NCBI GenBank assembly: GCA_030765065.1
Contig: CM060986.1
Coordinates: 77,121,573 to 77,185,572 of the forward strand
Source of the DNA: Deroplatys truncata
Lineage: Eukaryota > Arthropoda > Insecta > Mantodea > Mantidae
DNA: 64,000 bases
Direction of reading: 5' to 3'
The notes below the pieces were generated by a model that was not told where the DNA came from, searched no databases, and saw only the letters and a list, made by a program, of their open reading frames with translations. Positions 1 through 11,705 of the stretch are shown one piece after another; within the stretch, counting starts at the first letter, position 1; each line of letters opens with the position of its first letter. The translations under genes and the position numbers were made by a program.

Positions 1-1429
1 AAAACGTAGCTACCCTCGATTAGCTTAACCCTTGTAGAACGTATGGTGGTTGCTGGGTGACGGGTGAGAGTGAGGTAGAGGGAGTGCTCCTCGACGGCTG
101 CTGGTCAGGATATAACGGCGCACCTGCACTGCTGGTGTTCTACGGTTTCCAAAAATTGTTATTTATGGAGATACTATTGTAAATTTTGTGTCCAAGCATC
201 TCTTGGAAGGATTGTAAAGGAACTCAGGTTTGGCTTCCGTTTAGAATTACTCATGTGTTACCGTAGGTGCCCGCATGCCAAGCTGGATCCCCGGTGTCAC
301 CTCAACAGCGTTGTCGAGGGTTGAAATCCCCAATATTACTCTGCGAGAACCATGGTTTAATTTTAAAGCTCTTGACTGAAACGATGTCAGGAATTAAGAG
401 GTTAAGGATGTAATTTTCGAAATAGGGGCTAATATGTACTCTTAAAACACTTATCCTAAAGTAAAGCAAAAAGAGCTTAGTGTATGTTAAAATGTGTTGG
501 TCTGTCCCAGCAGGAAGGCATTTAATCTATGAACGAGTAACAGAAGTGTAGATATGGGCGTCAAAACGCTGGCATGCAGAAGAGACGGTTTTATTAACTG
601 ACTTTCTGCTCAACGTTACGTCTAACGGAATGTAAATGGATTAAAATATGAGAGGAGAGTTAATCTCGTGCCACCGCACTGACGTTGCTCTCTCTGGTAA
701 TTTTTGTGTTTGTTTTTTGTGTTTATATTCATTTTTACTAGCTTCTCTGTGTATTAAGTGGCACTCTTAATTCATGCAGAGGGAGATGCTTCAAGTACGT
801 GGATTATCTCGGCCCGGTTTCTGCCTCAGCTAATTCAAGACGCATTAATCTTTTAAAATATGGCTGCCTAATGAAACCTGTTTGCTTAGAACTCGGCGAT
901 TTTACTGCAGGCTGTTATTATCATCCTTTGCTTTCCAGACCAGCGTGTCTGGAATCCACATCACACATGCGTGACAGAGAAGGGGAATGATGCCATAATT
1001 ACTTCTCAACACCAGAGAGTAATCCTGGGGAGCAGGATATTATAGCTTTATATCCTTCAACGCTTCAGTGCTAGTGCCGTTGCCTTTGATACTGCATAGA
1101 GAGATTTTAACATTTTGCAGAGTGGCTTAAAAGCCACTAGAGAGGCAAAACATATTCCAGAAATAAAGATACTCGTTTATGATTATGCATTCTCTGTTTT
1201 ATATACGTTTGTATAGCTCATTTTTATCCTCCTAACCTCTTGTGAATTTCTGACTTTTATATCTTGCTTACTTATTCTATTCTTTATTCCTATTGCTCTT
1301 ATTATGGTTTGAAAAAAAATCCAGTTGCGGTATTGTATTACCCTGTTACATTTCCTGTAAGAAGCGATTTGTAAATAACGACCAGCTGGTATATCCATGT
1401 TGCATAGGTGGATTTTTAAACTGGAATGG
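1..1429. other. No recognisable gene or repeat
   Basis: I see no convincing coding frame, RNA gene or known mobile element here. The short open frames at 799-990 and 1183-1398 show no family motif. Confidence 0.5.
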
Positions 1430-1966
1430 ATTAGGATTAGTCAAAAACAGGCCTTCCAGTCAATGAAGCATAGGACCGCACGTAGGACATAATGCTTCTG
1501 CTGGGAGGAAGGAATGGAGACCCAAAGGGCGACTAGATGAAGCGCGCTAGCAAGATTACGGTTCCTAATGATTCCACAATGACTTCAATCTGAAGCCGGC
1601 AATCCTAACATAGCCATTTTGAGCCTGAGGTTCCCGGAATGAAGTGAGTCTAAAAGGGGCCACAGGCGACCAGCCAAGTGTCAATGAGAAATCTTCACAG
1701 AGCACAGATTTCACCGTCCCGCCATGCACAAATTACCGTTGTCTGGTCCCATAACCCTGAAACGTATGAGATAAAACAGATGAAAGAAAATCATTGGGGC
1801 AGGAAATTCGTGGTAGGAGAAGCACCCCAGTATTCGCCTACCGACTTGGAGAAACCACGAAGAAAACCTATGGTCAGAGTAACCAATCCGACGGAAATTG
1901 GAACTTGCGACCTCCCGAATGCGAGCCTCGCGCATTACATTGAAGTCATCTCGTTTGGAAAACACT
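1430..1966 (-). mobile_element. tRNA-headed SINE, minus strand, diverged copy
   Basis: On the minus strand the head near 1966 reads as a degraded tRNA-like start with the GCTCGCATTCGGGAGGT segment, then a body matching the copies at 18.1, 20.1, 55.5 and 58.3 kb (shared blocks include ATTCGCCTACCGA and CGTGGTAG on the plus strand at 1810-1850). The similarity continues to about 1430. The internal RNA polymerase III boxes are badly decayed. An open frame across 1678-1968 is incidental to the SINE. Confidence 0.65.
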
Positions 1967-2079
1967 GAGTGATACTTTAATTAATTTACTTTTCCCTCCC
2001 CCTATATGCTTTAATAGATAACTGTACAATAATATGGAAGATGCGCATATCAATCCTCCGCTTTAACGCTTATAACCGT

Positions 2080-2340
2080 AACTTCATAAAGCCCCTATGA
2101 TATTCCTAGTAACGATGAAGTATTCTCTGATATTTACAGAAATTTCGGCGATGTTGTATTTCTGATTTTCTTAAGCCCATATCAAAAATAATTAATATTT
2201 CCAAAGGACCCTTACGACAAATAAATTAATGTATAAACCTATTCGTAAAAACCATCCCATTATTAAAAGGTCTTTCAAATTCTGCAAAGGCTGTATAGCC
2301 TATAACTATGTTTTAACGATGAAAGAATTGCGATATCCAA
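2080..2340. repeat. Unclassified interspersed repeat, shared with 19.65 kb
   Basis: Blocks such as CATAAAGCC, GATTTTCTTAA and TCTTTCAA followed by TGTA.AGCC occur in the same order here and at 19,800-19,930. This indicates two diverged copies of one family. No coding motif is seen. The class is not determined. Confidence 0.45.
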
Positions 2341-2719
2341 CAAATAAGTTTTAGATAGATGCAATGTTATACTGTAGTATCTTCTCTTTGATCCCGTATT
2401 TACATAAAGACTTCACAATGTTCACACATAACGAAATCTCTGACACAGTAAATAGGAGCCAAATTGGTAAATATGAAGATTTCCCCAATCAATTTAATTA
2501 GCTTAATCATTTGAAAATGCTACACACTCGGTACACGCTGAAAAATAATATTCAATTATAACTATTGGTTCAGTAATTTCGATATTACACTGGACACATT
2601 TTATGGTTTAAATATTTTTTCACAAACTAGTAAAGAACTAGATTACGCTAAATATAGCAAAACTTTCTTACATAACATCTATTAAAAGATTTTGGCGTCA
2701 AGAAACTTCACTACAACAA

Positions 2720-3385
2720 ACTTCAATAACAGTAGATTATGATACAAGATTAAAAGTAGGATTTTATTTTGAGAGTGGGAATATTTGTGAAACGAAGGCC
2801 ATAGGCAATTCTACGAGCAAAATAAAAACGCTTTTAACACGTGTGGCATATATTATTTTTTAGACAGCGCTTGAATTTGTAAAATATTAGCAATATTATA
2901 TTCATTCCTGAAGCTAGATCATGTTTAGAACATGGTTCTTGAAGCAAGAGAAATGAACGTTAAAGAAAAAGCGAGATGTCAGAAGTTTTGAAGTTTTGTT
3001 GATTCGCTATCAATCATTTTCAGTGCAATTGTTTTCAACATGTTTTGTCTTACACCAGTCAATGAAGTGATTAAATCCTATAGCATATTGCTTTTTTGGT
3101 AAATACTTCTAGTGCTATTTTTCCTGCTGCTTCTGCTGTAATTTCTTTCCATTTCAATTTCTTCTGAACTCATAATTTTCGCCGTTTAATCTTTATGTAG
3201 GTTATATTACATAAAAGAATAACGTTTTAGATCAAAGAAAGCAGAACGCTGCTAATATAACGTATAGGTTAACTCCACAACGAATTGCGATAAATTGAAG
3301 TATGACACGATTTGTATTGTGAACAGATAATGCGAGTACCATGAGAAATTAATCATGTAAAAAGACATAATGAAAAGTAAAACCT
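2720..3385 (+). repeat. Diverged repeat, inverted relative to 10.2-10.87 kb
   Basis: This segment matches the reverse complement of about 10,205-10,870 in order: the GTAGATTATG and TTAAAAGTAGG block near 2730-2760, the ACGAAGGCCATAGGC block near 2790, the GAGATGTCAG block near 2975 and the TTGAAGTATGAC block near 3295. No open frame or terminal repeat is clear. It is probably an old, unclassified transposable element. Confidence 0.55.
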
Positions 3386-5074
3386 TTAGGTCAGTTACGA
3401 TAGCCTTATAAACTTTTAGAAAATGCCAGATATGCCTGTGTACATAAAGGTGATATAGGAATTTAGCATTAACTGTTTACATTAATATAAAATAATTAAA
3501 ACATCAGTTCACTTTATAACATATTATGTGTACGTTTACAGATAATTACACACGACCGCGTTCAGCCAACCTACGGTCTCATTAATGGCTTTCTCACCAA
3601 TCAGAATTGAACTTAATCGATGCTTTAAAGCATTTTTCTCAGAAACTGATGGCTTTATCTCCTACATTCATTTGTTATTCCTATAATAGCTGCTTCGAAT
3701 CAACTAGGGATTATAAGTTCACTAATAGTGGTTAGCACAAATAGCAAAATTGGCGAGATTTGGTGATCTGCGAATTCAAACTGTAAAAGAAGTGATACAA
3801 ATTCTACAACTTCACGCCACGTGATGCAAAATGCAACGAAAAGGTGGTACGATATCAATTTTCAGAGTTTTGCGTTGAACGAAATTAAAGAGATTGTTTT
3901 AGCATTGTAATCACTTCAGCGATTATACCAAAAGAACAAAATGGCATCGTTCTCACGTTGTAATCACTTCAGTGGTACTATAAAAGTAAAAGAAAAAAAA
4001 TAAAAAAAATTAAAATGGAAGAAAGTGGCATAGTTATCGCACCGTAATTATCTTACCCAATCCGCCTGTTGCTTATAACTTTTTATGTAATTTAATTGAA
4101 CCTTCAAAGTGCTTCTTGTTGTCATTAGATAATTATTTGTTAATATAATTTAATTACCGAAAAACTGTTAGCACTCGTATTTGCGAAGATAGCTGTACAG
4201 AAAACGTACTTTTGCAGAAAAATTGAAAAATTACTATTTTTCATTTTCCAAAGAAATTTAAATTGATACTTTTCGGGTTATAGGAACAAACAGCCTAAGG
4301 CCTGTTGTAGTTTGCACCCTCCTCATTCAAACACTCCCATCTTCCTAGCCTTTTACTTCCGCACTCAAAGGGGTGTTTTTTTGTTTCTTTTGACGTTTCA
4401 CTCCCCTGCAATAAAAGGGAAATAATTTAGCAGTTAACAACTGCAGGGATTTTCCTCTCGTGCAGTTATTGAAGTGTTGGAGGTGGAGAAAACTTGGTTT
4501 TACAACTGCAGTTAAATTGGCACACTAACGTAATCAAGTATCTCCCTTCCCCTCTCTCGGTCTTTCTGGGATTCTTAATTCATTCGGGGGTTGTTAGCAA
4601 CTGCGTAATTGCACCATCTTATAAAATTATTATACCGGAATTTAATAGCTTCTCTCTTCGGATGGATGACAATTCCTTTAATCACACTGAAATAACTAGC
4701 AGATAATCCCGCTGGAGAATACGTCAAATTATTCCTTCGCCATAAAAATGATATTTTAGAGAAATGAAAGAGTGTAGCAAGGATATATGGAGTGTATACA
4801 TTCACTCAAAGGTATTATCTATGCTATAACATAAACACTCCTGCATATATAAAACTGCAACAAAATATCCTGCCAATTTACTACGATGGATAAACGTCTA
4901 ACGTAATGTGTACAGTCGACTAAATGGAATCGTGCCGATATAGTGCGTAGTGGTTTATGTTGGTAAGGAAATACTACAAGGTTGGTTTATTTAAGTAAGA
5001 ATCGTTTCGTTATAGGACACGAAATATTTTATTTATGAACATAACTTATGAACAATATGTACATTATTTTATTT
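3386..5074. other. No recognisable gene
   Basis: AT-rich sequence. A short imperfect local duplication (TTGTAATCACTTCAG, about 3906 and 3958) is the only structure noted. The open frames at 4494-4805 overlap on opposite strands and show no motif. Confidence 0.45.
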
Positions 5075-5534
5075 TTCTACACGTTTACTATTAATGTCTA
5101 AACACCTATCAGTCGTGGCACCAGCTTTTGGATACCATCATCACAGAACTCTGCCGCAGTGATCTGGCACAGATTTTCTTTTTGTATTGAAGTTTGTTAG
5201 CAACAATTGCATAAATCACTGACCCTGACACTTGAATGAAATGTTGATGAAGCTCGTCAATAGTGAAGTGTCTGTTTCCACGGATCTTTTCATCAACCTT
5301 TTGTGTGAAGTTTTCACTGATGACAGTAGGTCGTCTAGATCGATTCTCATCATGAACGTTCGTCCTTCCTGCATCTAACAGTCTGCACCACTTGCGCACA
5401 TTTATATTATTCATCACACCTTCTCCATACACTGCAACACTTCGTCGATAAATTTTAGCAGTACGGAGATTTTCTGCGTTTAAAAACCGAATGACAGAAC
5501 GTACCTCACAGTCAACGGGAATATTAATTGGCAT
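5075..5534 (-). pseudogene. Mariner-type transposase, internally deleted
   Basis: The minus-strand frame from the Met at 5534 has the mariner N-terminal helix-turn-helix region: CEVRSVIRFLNAEN, NVRKWCRLLDAGRTNVHDEN and FTIDELHQHF. After the motif ICAR (near 5165) the sequence jumps to the C-terminal tail in another frame, read as DDGIQKLVPR followed by SKRVEK and a stop near 5080. The catalytic DDE/D core between these parts is missing, so no active transposase can be made. Family assignment rests on motif order typical of mariner proteins. The terminal inverted repeats were not found. Confidence 0.8.
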
Positions 5535-5589
5535 GGCGGCAAATAAGGCAGCACAACTAAATAACAACACAGAAGAGATTTGAAATTTA

Positions 5590-6271
5590 CTGGCAATGTA
5601 GTGGGGGATTGGCCTGAGTGGTTGAACTTGAATCGGCGTTACTTGACAGCCTGCGCGAACACTATGACCAGTCGGTTCTTAGTTTAAAAAACGACCCTCG
5701 TAAATCAATTCGGCCACTGCCAGTCCCCACCAGTTACCTGGTTCTAGCCCTTAACTTAACGTTTATCGTATTCCCCCTTTTTTCCCTTCGCTCCTGAGCC
5801 TAAAAAAGAGCTGTGTTCATAGGTAAATGCTGAGTGCCATACTTTTGACATCGTACCAATACTAGAGGGATTAAACCAGGGGTTGGTTCGGACCGTTATT
5901 GTGAATTATGCCTTCCAGCCACTTAGGCAAAATGTTTTTGCACTCCTCCCCTTTCACCGCTCACCTAGGCCTGGCTTCTGTTCACAGGCTAATGCGTAGG
6001 TGTCGGACGTGAATTTAAACTAGTAAGAGATTGTTTCATTCAGGGATGGTGTGGAACACAGATGATAAAGTGGTTCTGCCAACATTAAATAAACATAAAC
6101 ACTAAAGGAAATGACAGGTATGGGCACCTTTCGTACACTAGACTGTATGGAATGGATCAGTTAGAAGCGAAATACCGAACTTTAAACTTTATGTTAGTTT
6201 GCGTATATTCATTTTTCTTACAAGAGTGACTGAATCGAGTAGCTTGAAATGAGGCATACTTGTTTAAAAAA
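5590..6271. other. No recognisable gene or repeat
   Basis: Nothing supportable was seen on either strand. Confidence 0.4.
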
Positions 6272-6540
6272 TCTGATGTGTTACACTCACATGACTTTCT
6301 CTACTCTTGTACAAACTATTTTTACAACTGCTTATTCTCCATCTACTTCATGTTAAACGAGATAAACATTTGCAGACTATCTTAAGCTAATTTTCTTGTA
6401 GATGTAAGAGGAAAATATATTTACAAGGGCAATATAGAAAAACAGTAGCCTTTAAGCACATACATCTCTTAATAGCTGGTTACTAGGTGCAGCACCATTC
6501 CCTTTGCTACAGATTAATACTCTCTGCATATCCAAGACAA
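6272..6540 (+). repeat. R850 family, left-end fragment
   Basis: Begins with the family's left end (GATGTGTTACACTCACATGA, then CTTTCTCTAC) and breaks off after about 265 bp. The left end of the next copy follows directly. Confidence 0.8.
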
Positions 6541-6544
6541 AAAA

Positions 6545-7412
6545 ATCTGATGTGTTACACTCACAAGACTTTCTCTACTCTTTTACAAAGTAGTTTTACA
6601 AATGCTTCATTTTAATCGAGATATCGAGATGTCGATTTTATTGGTAATTTTCATGTAGATGCAAGTTGAATATGGTAGGTTTTAAGCGATAGTCAGATAT
6701 TTTAACGCTGGTTCCCATGTGGTGCATTCCATTCTCTTTGCATGTCCAGGAAATAAAAAAAATGAATAACGAATTTGAGAAAAAGTATAAGTATTGGAAA
6801 ATTTAAGGGAATAACAAGCAATATCTCGAAAACGGTTCACTCAACAAAAGAAATGTATATAACATAAATTGTGTATTTTAACGCGATCTACATTTTTTGT
6901 GTAGTAAAAGTTTGTCTATCTCTTATGGTTTACCAGGTATGCAAAAGTCGTTCACAATGAAGAACACTTTTGGAGACATTCCCAGAAAATTCGAAATATA
7001 CATTTAATTTGTCATGACAATATCTTAAACATATGATATTTTAATCAAAATCGTTAGAGCCATTTTTGAGAAAATCAAAATGTTCGAAAAATGTTCCATG
7101 TAAAGGGTAGTCTGGGGTGGGGGAATTTTCTTGAAAACCTTCGTGTCGCATCTCTGTAACATACTGAACCTAAATACCAGGTTTGGTGTTTATCCGACTG
7201 TTCGTTTCTGAGTTATGCTGTTCACAGACACACAGACACACACACACACACAGACACACACTCACACACAGACACACACGGAGATATTTCCAAAAATGTT
7301 TTTTTTTGGATTCAGGGGGTCTCAAAACATGTATTTCCAGTGAAATCTCGGTATCGAATTTTTGGGTGGAATACAATACTTCCCCTACTTACTATACGTA
7401 GTAGAGAAAGTA
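6545..7412 (+). repeat. R850 family, full-length copy
   Basis: This is a good reference copy of an unclassified repeat of about 870 bp. The left end carries GATGTGTTAC and CTTTCTCTAC, and the right end a small palindrome (CTACTTACTATACGTAGTAG) followed by AGAAAGTAA. The final GTAGAGAAAGT is the inverse of ACTTTCTCTAC near the left end. A CA-rich microsatellite (about 7219-7279) lies at a fixed internal position. There is no coding capacity beyond low-complexity frames. Confidence 0.85.
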
Positions 7413-8042
7413 AAAATTAATAACGAATTCCCATTTGAGAAAATAAGTATTGAAAAATATAAGGGAATAACAAGCAATATCTCGAAAATAGTTCACTCAA
7501 CAAAAAAATGTATATGACATAAATTGTGTATTTTAACGCGATCTACATTTTTTGTGTAGTAAAATTTTGTCTATCTCTTATGGTTTACCAGTTATGCAAA
7601 AGTCGTTCACAATGAAGAATGCTTTTAGAGACATTCCCAGGAAATTCAAGATATACATTTTATTTGTCATGAAAATATATTAAACATATGATATTTTAAT
7701 CAAAATCGTTAGAGCCATTTTTGAGAAAATTAAAATTTTCGAAAAATGTTCCATGTAAAGGGTAATCTGGGGTGGATGGATTTTCTTGAAAACCTTCGTG
7801 TCGCATCTCTGGAAGATATTGAAACTAAATACCAAGTTTGTGTTTATCCGACTGTTCGTTTCTGAGTTATGCTGTTCACAGACACATACACACACACACA
7901 CACACACACGGACATATTTCTAAAAGTGCTTTTTTGGATTCAGGGGGTTTCAAAACATGTATTTGCGGTGAAATCTCGGTATTGAATTTTTGGGTGGAAT
8001 ACAATACTTCCCCTACTTACTATACGTAGTAGAGAAAGTAAC
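7413..8042 (+). repeat. R850 family, tandem copy lacking the left end
   Basis: This abuts the previous copy head to tail and repeats its last 640 bp or so (from AATAACGAATT to the right-end palindrome). It is closely similar, and also carries a CA tract at 7884-7910. It looks like a tandem duplication within the family. Confidence 0.85.
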
Positions 8043-10204
8043 AAAGACGAAATAATACTTTACGCAGCAAAGAAAATTAATTATTATACTGGGAGCCTTT
8101 AGGGTCTAGAACAACAGCAATTAATACAGTCTTTAACCATACATAGTGTTCCAAATTCTTCAAATTTTCTCAGTATTTCCCACTGAATGATTTTCAACAC
8201 GTGAGCAGCTCCTTGTGGTTCGCTTCGGTTGAATTTGCTGCCCGTTCAATATGGCTCGTCAAAGAAAAATGCGCTCGAATCAGTGATATATAAAAACTGT
8301 ATAGTGAAGTTGAGATTGCTATTTTTTAACAGCACTATAGATTAGTAACCTCCCTGGATACCTTTTACTGAACTCAGGTGCCCCTTAGCAATGATAAAGG
8401 ACAATAAGGTAAATAAACTAAAATAAAATAGACATTTCACCTTTGTTCTGGTCTTTGTAGACACCTTTTGTTTATGCGTTTAATAGACGATATCAAGGAC
8501 TATCCTTTTTCACCCGTGTTTATTATAAAAATAAGAAAACAATTCCAATTAAATGTAAACAGTCAGTCACTACCCCCTTAATGAACGATATCATGAGTGG
8601 AATGTGATGATCTAGCACGGAAGTGTATATTCCTGACTCTTGCAAATATAGCATATAAAACAAAAATTGTAAAGCATGGTGATACTAGTTATTAAGTACC
8701 AGGCACTTTAATGATTAAATTAAAATAACAAATGTATATATTACAGCTGCAGTTCTAACACACAGTGCATTGAGAGTGCTTAACCGCTCCGTATTTGTAT
8801 TAGAGCACCGTGAAAAACGCGAGAAATCCTTTTACTGCTGAAATAAGTACCCAGAGGTGTTATGACCCCATCCGCTCTTTCTTTGGTCATTTCTGGTTTT
8901 CCTGCATGTTTAGAACTTCGATTTGCATACTACCAATTCAACCTCTTCTCTCTTCTGAATCTGCAGAACAGAACATCATCGAAATCTAAAGCCATCGTCA
9001 GGCTTCTTTATATACCTAAGCGGCGTGTTGATGCCGTGAGGGAGGGAAAGTTTGGTGATTTCTACACGCGATCCGATAGTTCGTGACAGTTAGTTAAGCT
9101 AAGAGCACCTGCCCTCTTCTATTATATATATTCTTTGCTACCACTTTGAAAGGATTAATTGTGTTAGATTGTCATAGTCATCGACATGGACCAGTTTCTT
9201 TTCATGCAGAAGTTAACAAATGCTACTCTGGCCTCTGCATCAACATATTGTATATACTTAATCTACAACTATACGAGGTTACGTCTGTAAATGTTTCCAA
9301 GAATTCTGCTGCATGAATTTTCAGAATTAACCTGTATCTTTGCCATTGTTTCTTTTCCCCTCTGCTCCACGAAAGAGAACATCGTTTATGTTTTACGGCT
9401 TTTGCGTGCTTTAATATCACGCTTTTACAGCTACAGTTATCTGATTACTTCCTTATTTTGCTCTCTTAACGATGTATAACTGAATTACACTCCCGAAATG
9501 CAGCGCCGGTGGTCTCTGACCTCCGTCATGTTTGTGAAAAACCAAACGTTTGCTAAATTAGCTCTTTCCTCCCGGGAATCCTTAATCTAAATGCCACTCT
9601 CACAAACAGCGGGAGACTGCTGGCTCAGAAATTGCATTGCTTAGTGCAAGAAATATCCTCTTCTTGTTATATGCTGTAACAAACAGAAATAAAAACGGTG
9701 TTATTGCTAGTTTAAAGGATAAAGATATTCACGTAGGTAGTTAGAGCTAAAGCATACAGACAAAACAGAGAAAATGAAACCGCGAATATCACGTTGAAAC
9801 CGCAGGATTGACACTATTCAATCTACCTTCAAACCTCGTTCAATTATATTCCTGCACAATTCGACTTTGATTAAGCCGAGCTTAAAAGCCCTCTCCCACG
9901 GATGTTAAATCTGCAGCATTCTGGATCTATATCTCAGACACGATTTAAAATATCATACTGAAATGTTTGCAGGATGTAGAACAATCCCTTATAAATTCAC
10001 TAATCTGCTGTTATACAATAAGTTTGGTTTTAGACAGCATGGCCTAAAAGTAGAATTTTAACATAGTTTACACGAACAAAAATCTTTACATTTATCGCAT
10101 TAGTGCAATAAAATTCTTATGGTACTCCACTGTGACCAACTTTGGTTTCTAGTCGAATCACTTTGTAATTACCCTTTGTATTTGCACATGTATAATAATT
10201 CGAC
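8043..10204. other. No recognisable gene
   Basis: AT-rich sequence with no supported feature. Open frames at 8862-9086 and 9223-9479 show no motif. Confidence 0.45.
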
Positions 10205-10870
10205 TAGGTTTGATTAAGCTTTACTTTTCTTATGTATTTGTAATGATTAATTTCTCATCGTGGCCGCATTATCTTTCACAATACGAATCGTCATACTTCA
10301 ATTTATCACAATTGCTGTGGGATACCTTATATTGGCAGCCTTGCGCTTTCTTTGGCATAAAACGTTATTCTTTTATCTAGTATAATATACATACCTAATG
10401 ATCAAATGGTGGCAATTATGAATTCAGAATAAATTGAAATGAAAAAGCCAGGTGAAATTACAGAAGCAGCAGAAAGAATACAGAAAGCGATATGACATAT
10501 ATTTAATTCCTTCATTGCCTGTTGTAAGGCAAATGTTGAAAATAAAGCGCACGTTGAAAATAATTTCACTGAAAATGACTGTTAATGAACCTATAAAACA
10601 TCAAAACAGCTGACATCTCGCTCCATACGAGAGTTGATCTCATTTATAACGTAACTTCTTGTTTCAAGAATCTCGCTCTACACGTGAGTTGATCTCGTTC
10701 TAAGCGTGATTTCTCTTAGTTTTAGGAATCAATATATTATCATTACAAATTTGAGCGCTATCTAAAATATAAAGTTAGCACTCGGCCTATGGCCTTCGTT
10801 TCGCAAACATTCCTATTCGTAAAACAAAAGCCTACTTTTAACACTTGTAATAACATAATCTACTATTATT
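10205..10870 (-). repeat. Inverted partner of the 2.7-3.4 kb repeat
   Basis: The reverse complement of this stretch aligns in order with 2720-3385. The best blocks are the TATGGCCTTCGTTTCGCAAA region at 10,790 and the TTCTCATCG/GTCATACTTCAATTTATC region at 10,254-10,310. The two copies face each other across about 6.8 kb. Confidence 0.55.
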
Positions 10871-11229
10871 AAGGAGGATAGGATTATATTATTTATTATG
10901 ATATCTTTTAATCAAATTATTTTAATAAGCACCGTGTTATTAACTCTAAAGTACATCCCCAATAGCACTTAGAGGCTTTTTTATCATCCTAAAATTTAAT
11001 TCAACGAACTCCAGCGAATATTTAATGAAGTTAAATCTCAATAAATCCACAGTGCCACTCAGCAATATTCTGGGGAAACTACAAAATTCCACTACTTTAC
11101 CAAATCCTCCTCAGTTTTCCTTACCGAAAACAGCAGACTCCTTCAAATTTGAACATTGAACAATGCACATTCAAATAGTGTCAGTTTCCAAATAAATTAT
11201 GTTCTTGCAAAATATGTCTTTTTAAAGTC
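10871..11229. other. No recognisable gene
   Basis: Nothing supported. Confidence 0.4.
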
Positions 11230-11705
11230 TATTATATATGTATAGTAAGTAGAGGAAGTATTGCAACCAAAAATTCAAAGTTGAGCTTTTACCGGAAATA
11301 CATGTTTTGAGGGCCCCAGAACCAAAAAACGAATTTTTGGAATAAGATCCGCACGCGCGCGTGTCTGTGAACAGTGTAACTCAAAAACTAAAAGTCCGAT
11401 AATACCAAACCTATTATATAAGTTCAGTATCTTCTACAGATGCGACACGAAGAATTAAAAAAGCTTTCCTCCCACAAGCTTAACATTTACTTCGAAAAAG
11501 TTTAGAAATGTCTGTTTTTTCAGAAATGGCCCTAACGATTTTGATTAAAATGCCATACTTGTAAGATATCTATGTAAGAAGCAAAAGATATAACTTGATT
11601 TCTCGGTGAATGGCCTGTGAAGTCCTATTCATTCGGGAAGAATTTTGTATGGTTTTGTATAACTGATAAACGTAAAGTGGTAGAAAAAAAGTACTACAAT
11701 ATATA
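11230..11705 (-). repeat. R850 family, first part of a split copy
   Basis: The minus-orientation copy starts with the TATAGTAAGTAG end and runs through the GT-rich segment (11,350) to AAAGTACTACAA. The continuation is at 12,705. Confidence 0.8.

Noticed and set aside
1678-1968. 96-codon open frame as a gene
   Set aside because: It lies wholly inside a SINE copy and is not conserved as a frame in the other copies.
7170-7401. Opposing open frames with HTHTHT or CVCVCV runs (also at 7680-8029, 31,715-31,897 and 33,920-34,169)
   Set aside because: They are translations of the CA/GT microsatellite within R850 copies and recur only because the repeat recurs.
6272-8042. CRISPR-like or satellite array
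   Set aside because: The units are long transposon-like repeats with no short direct repeats and unique spacers.
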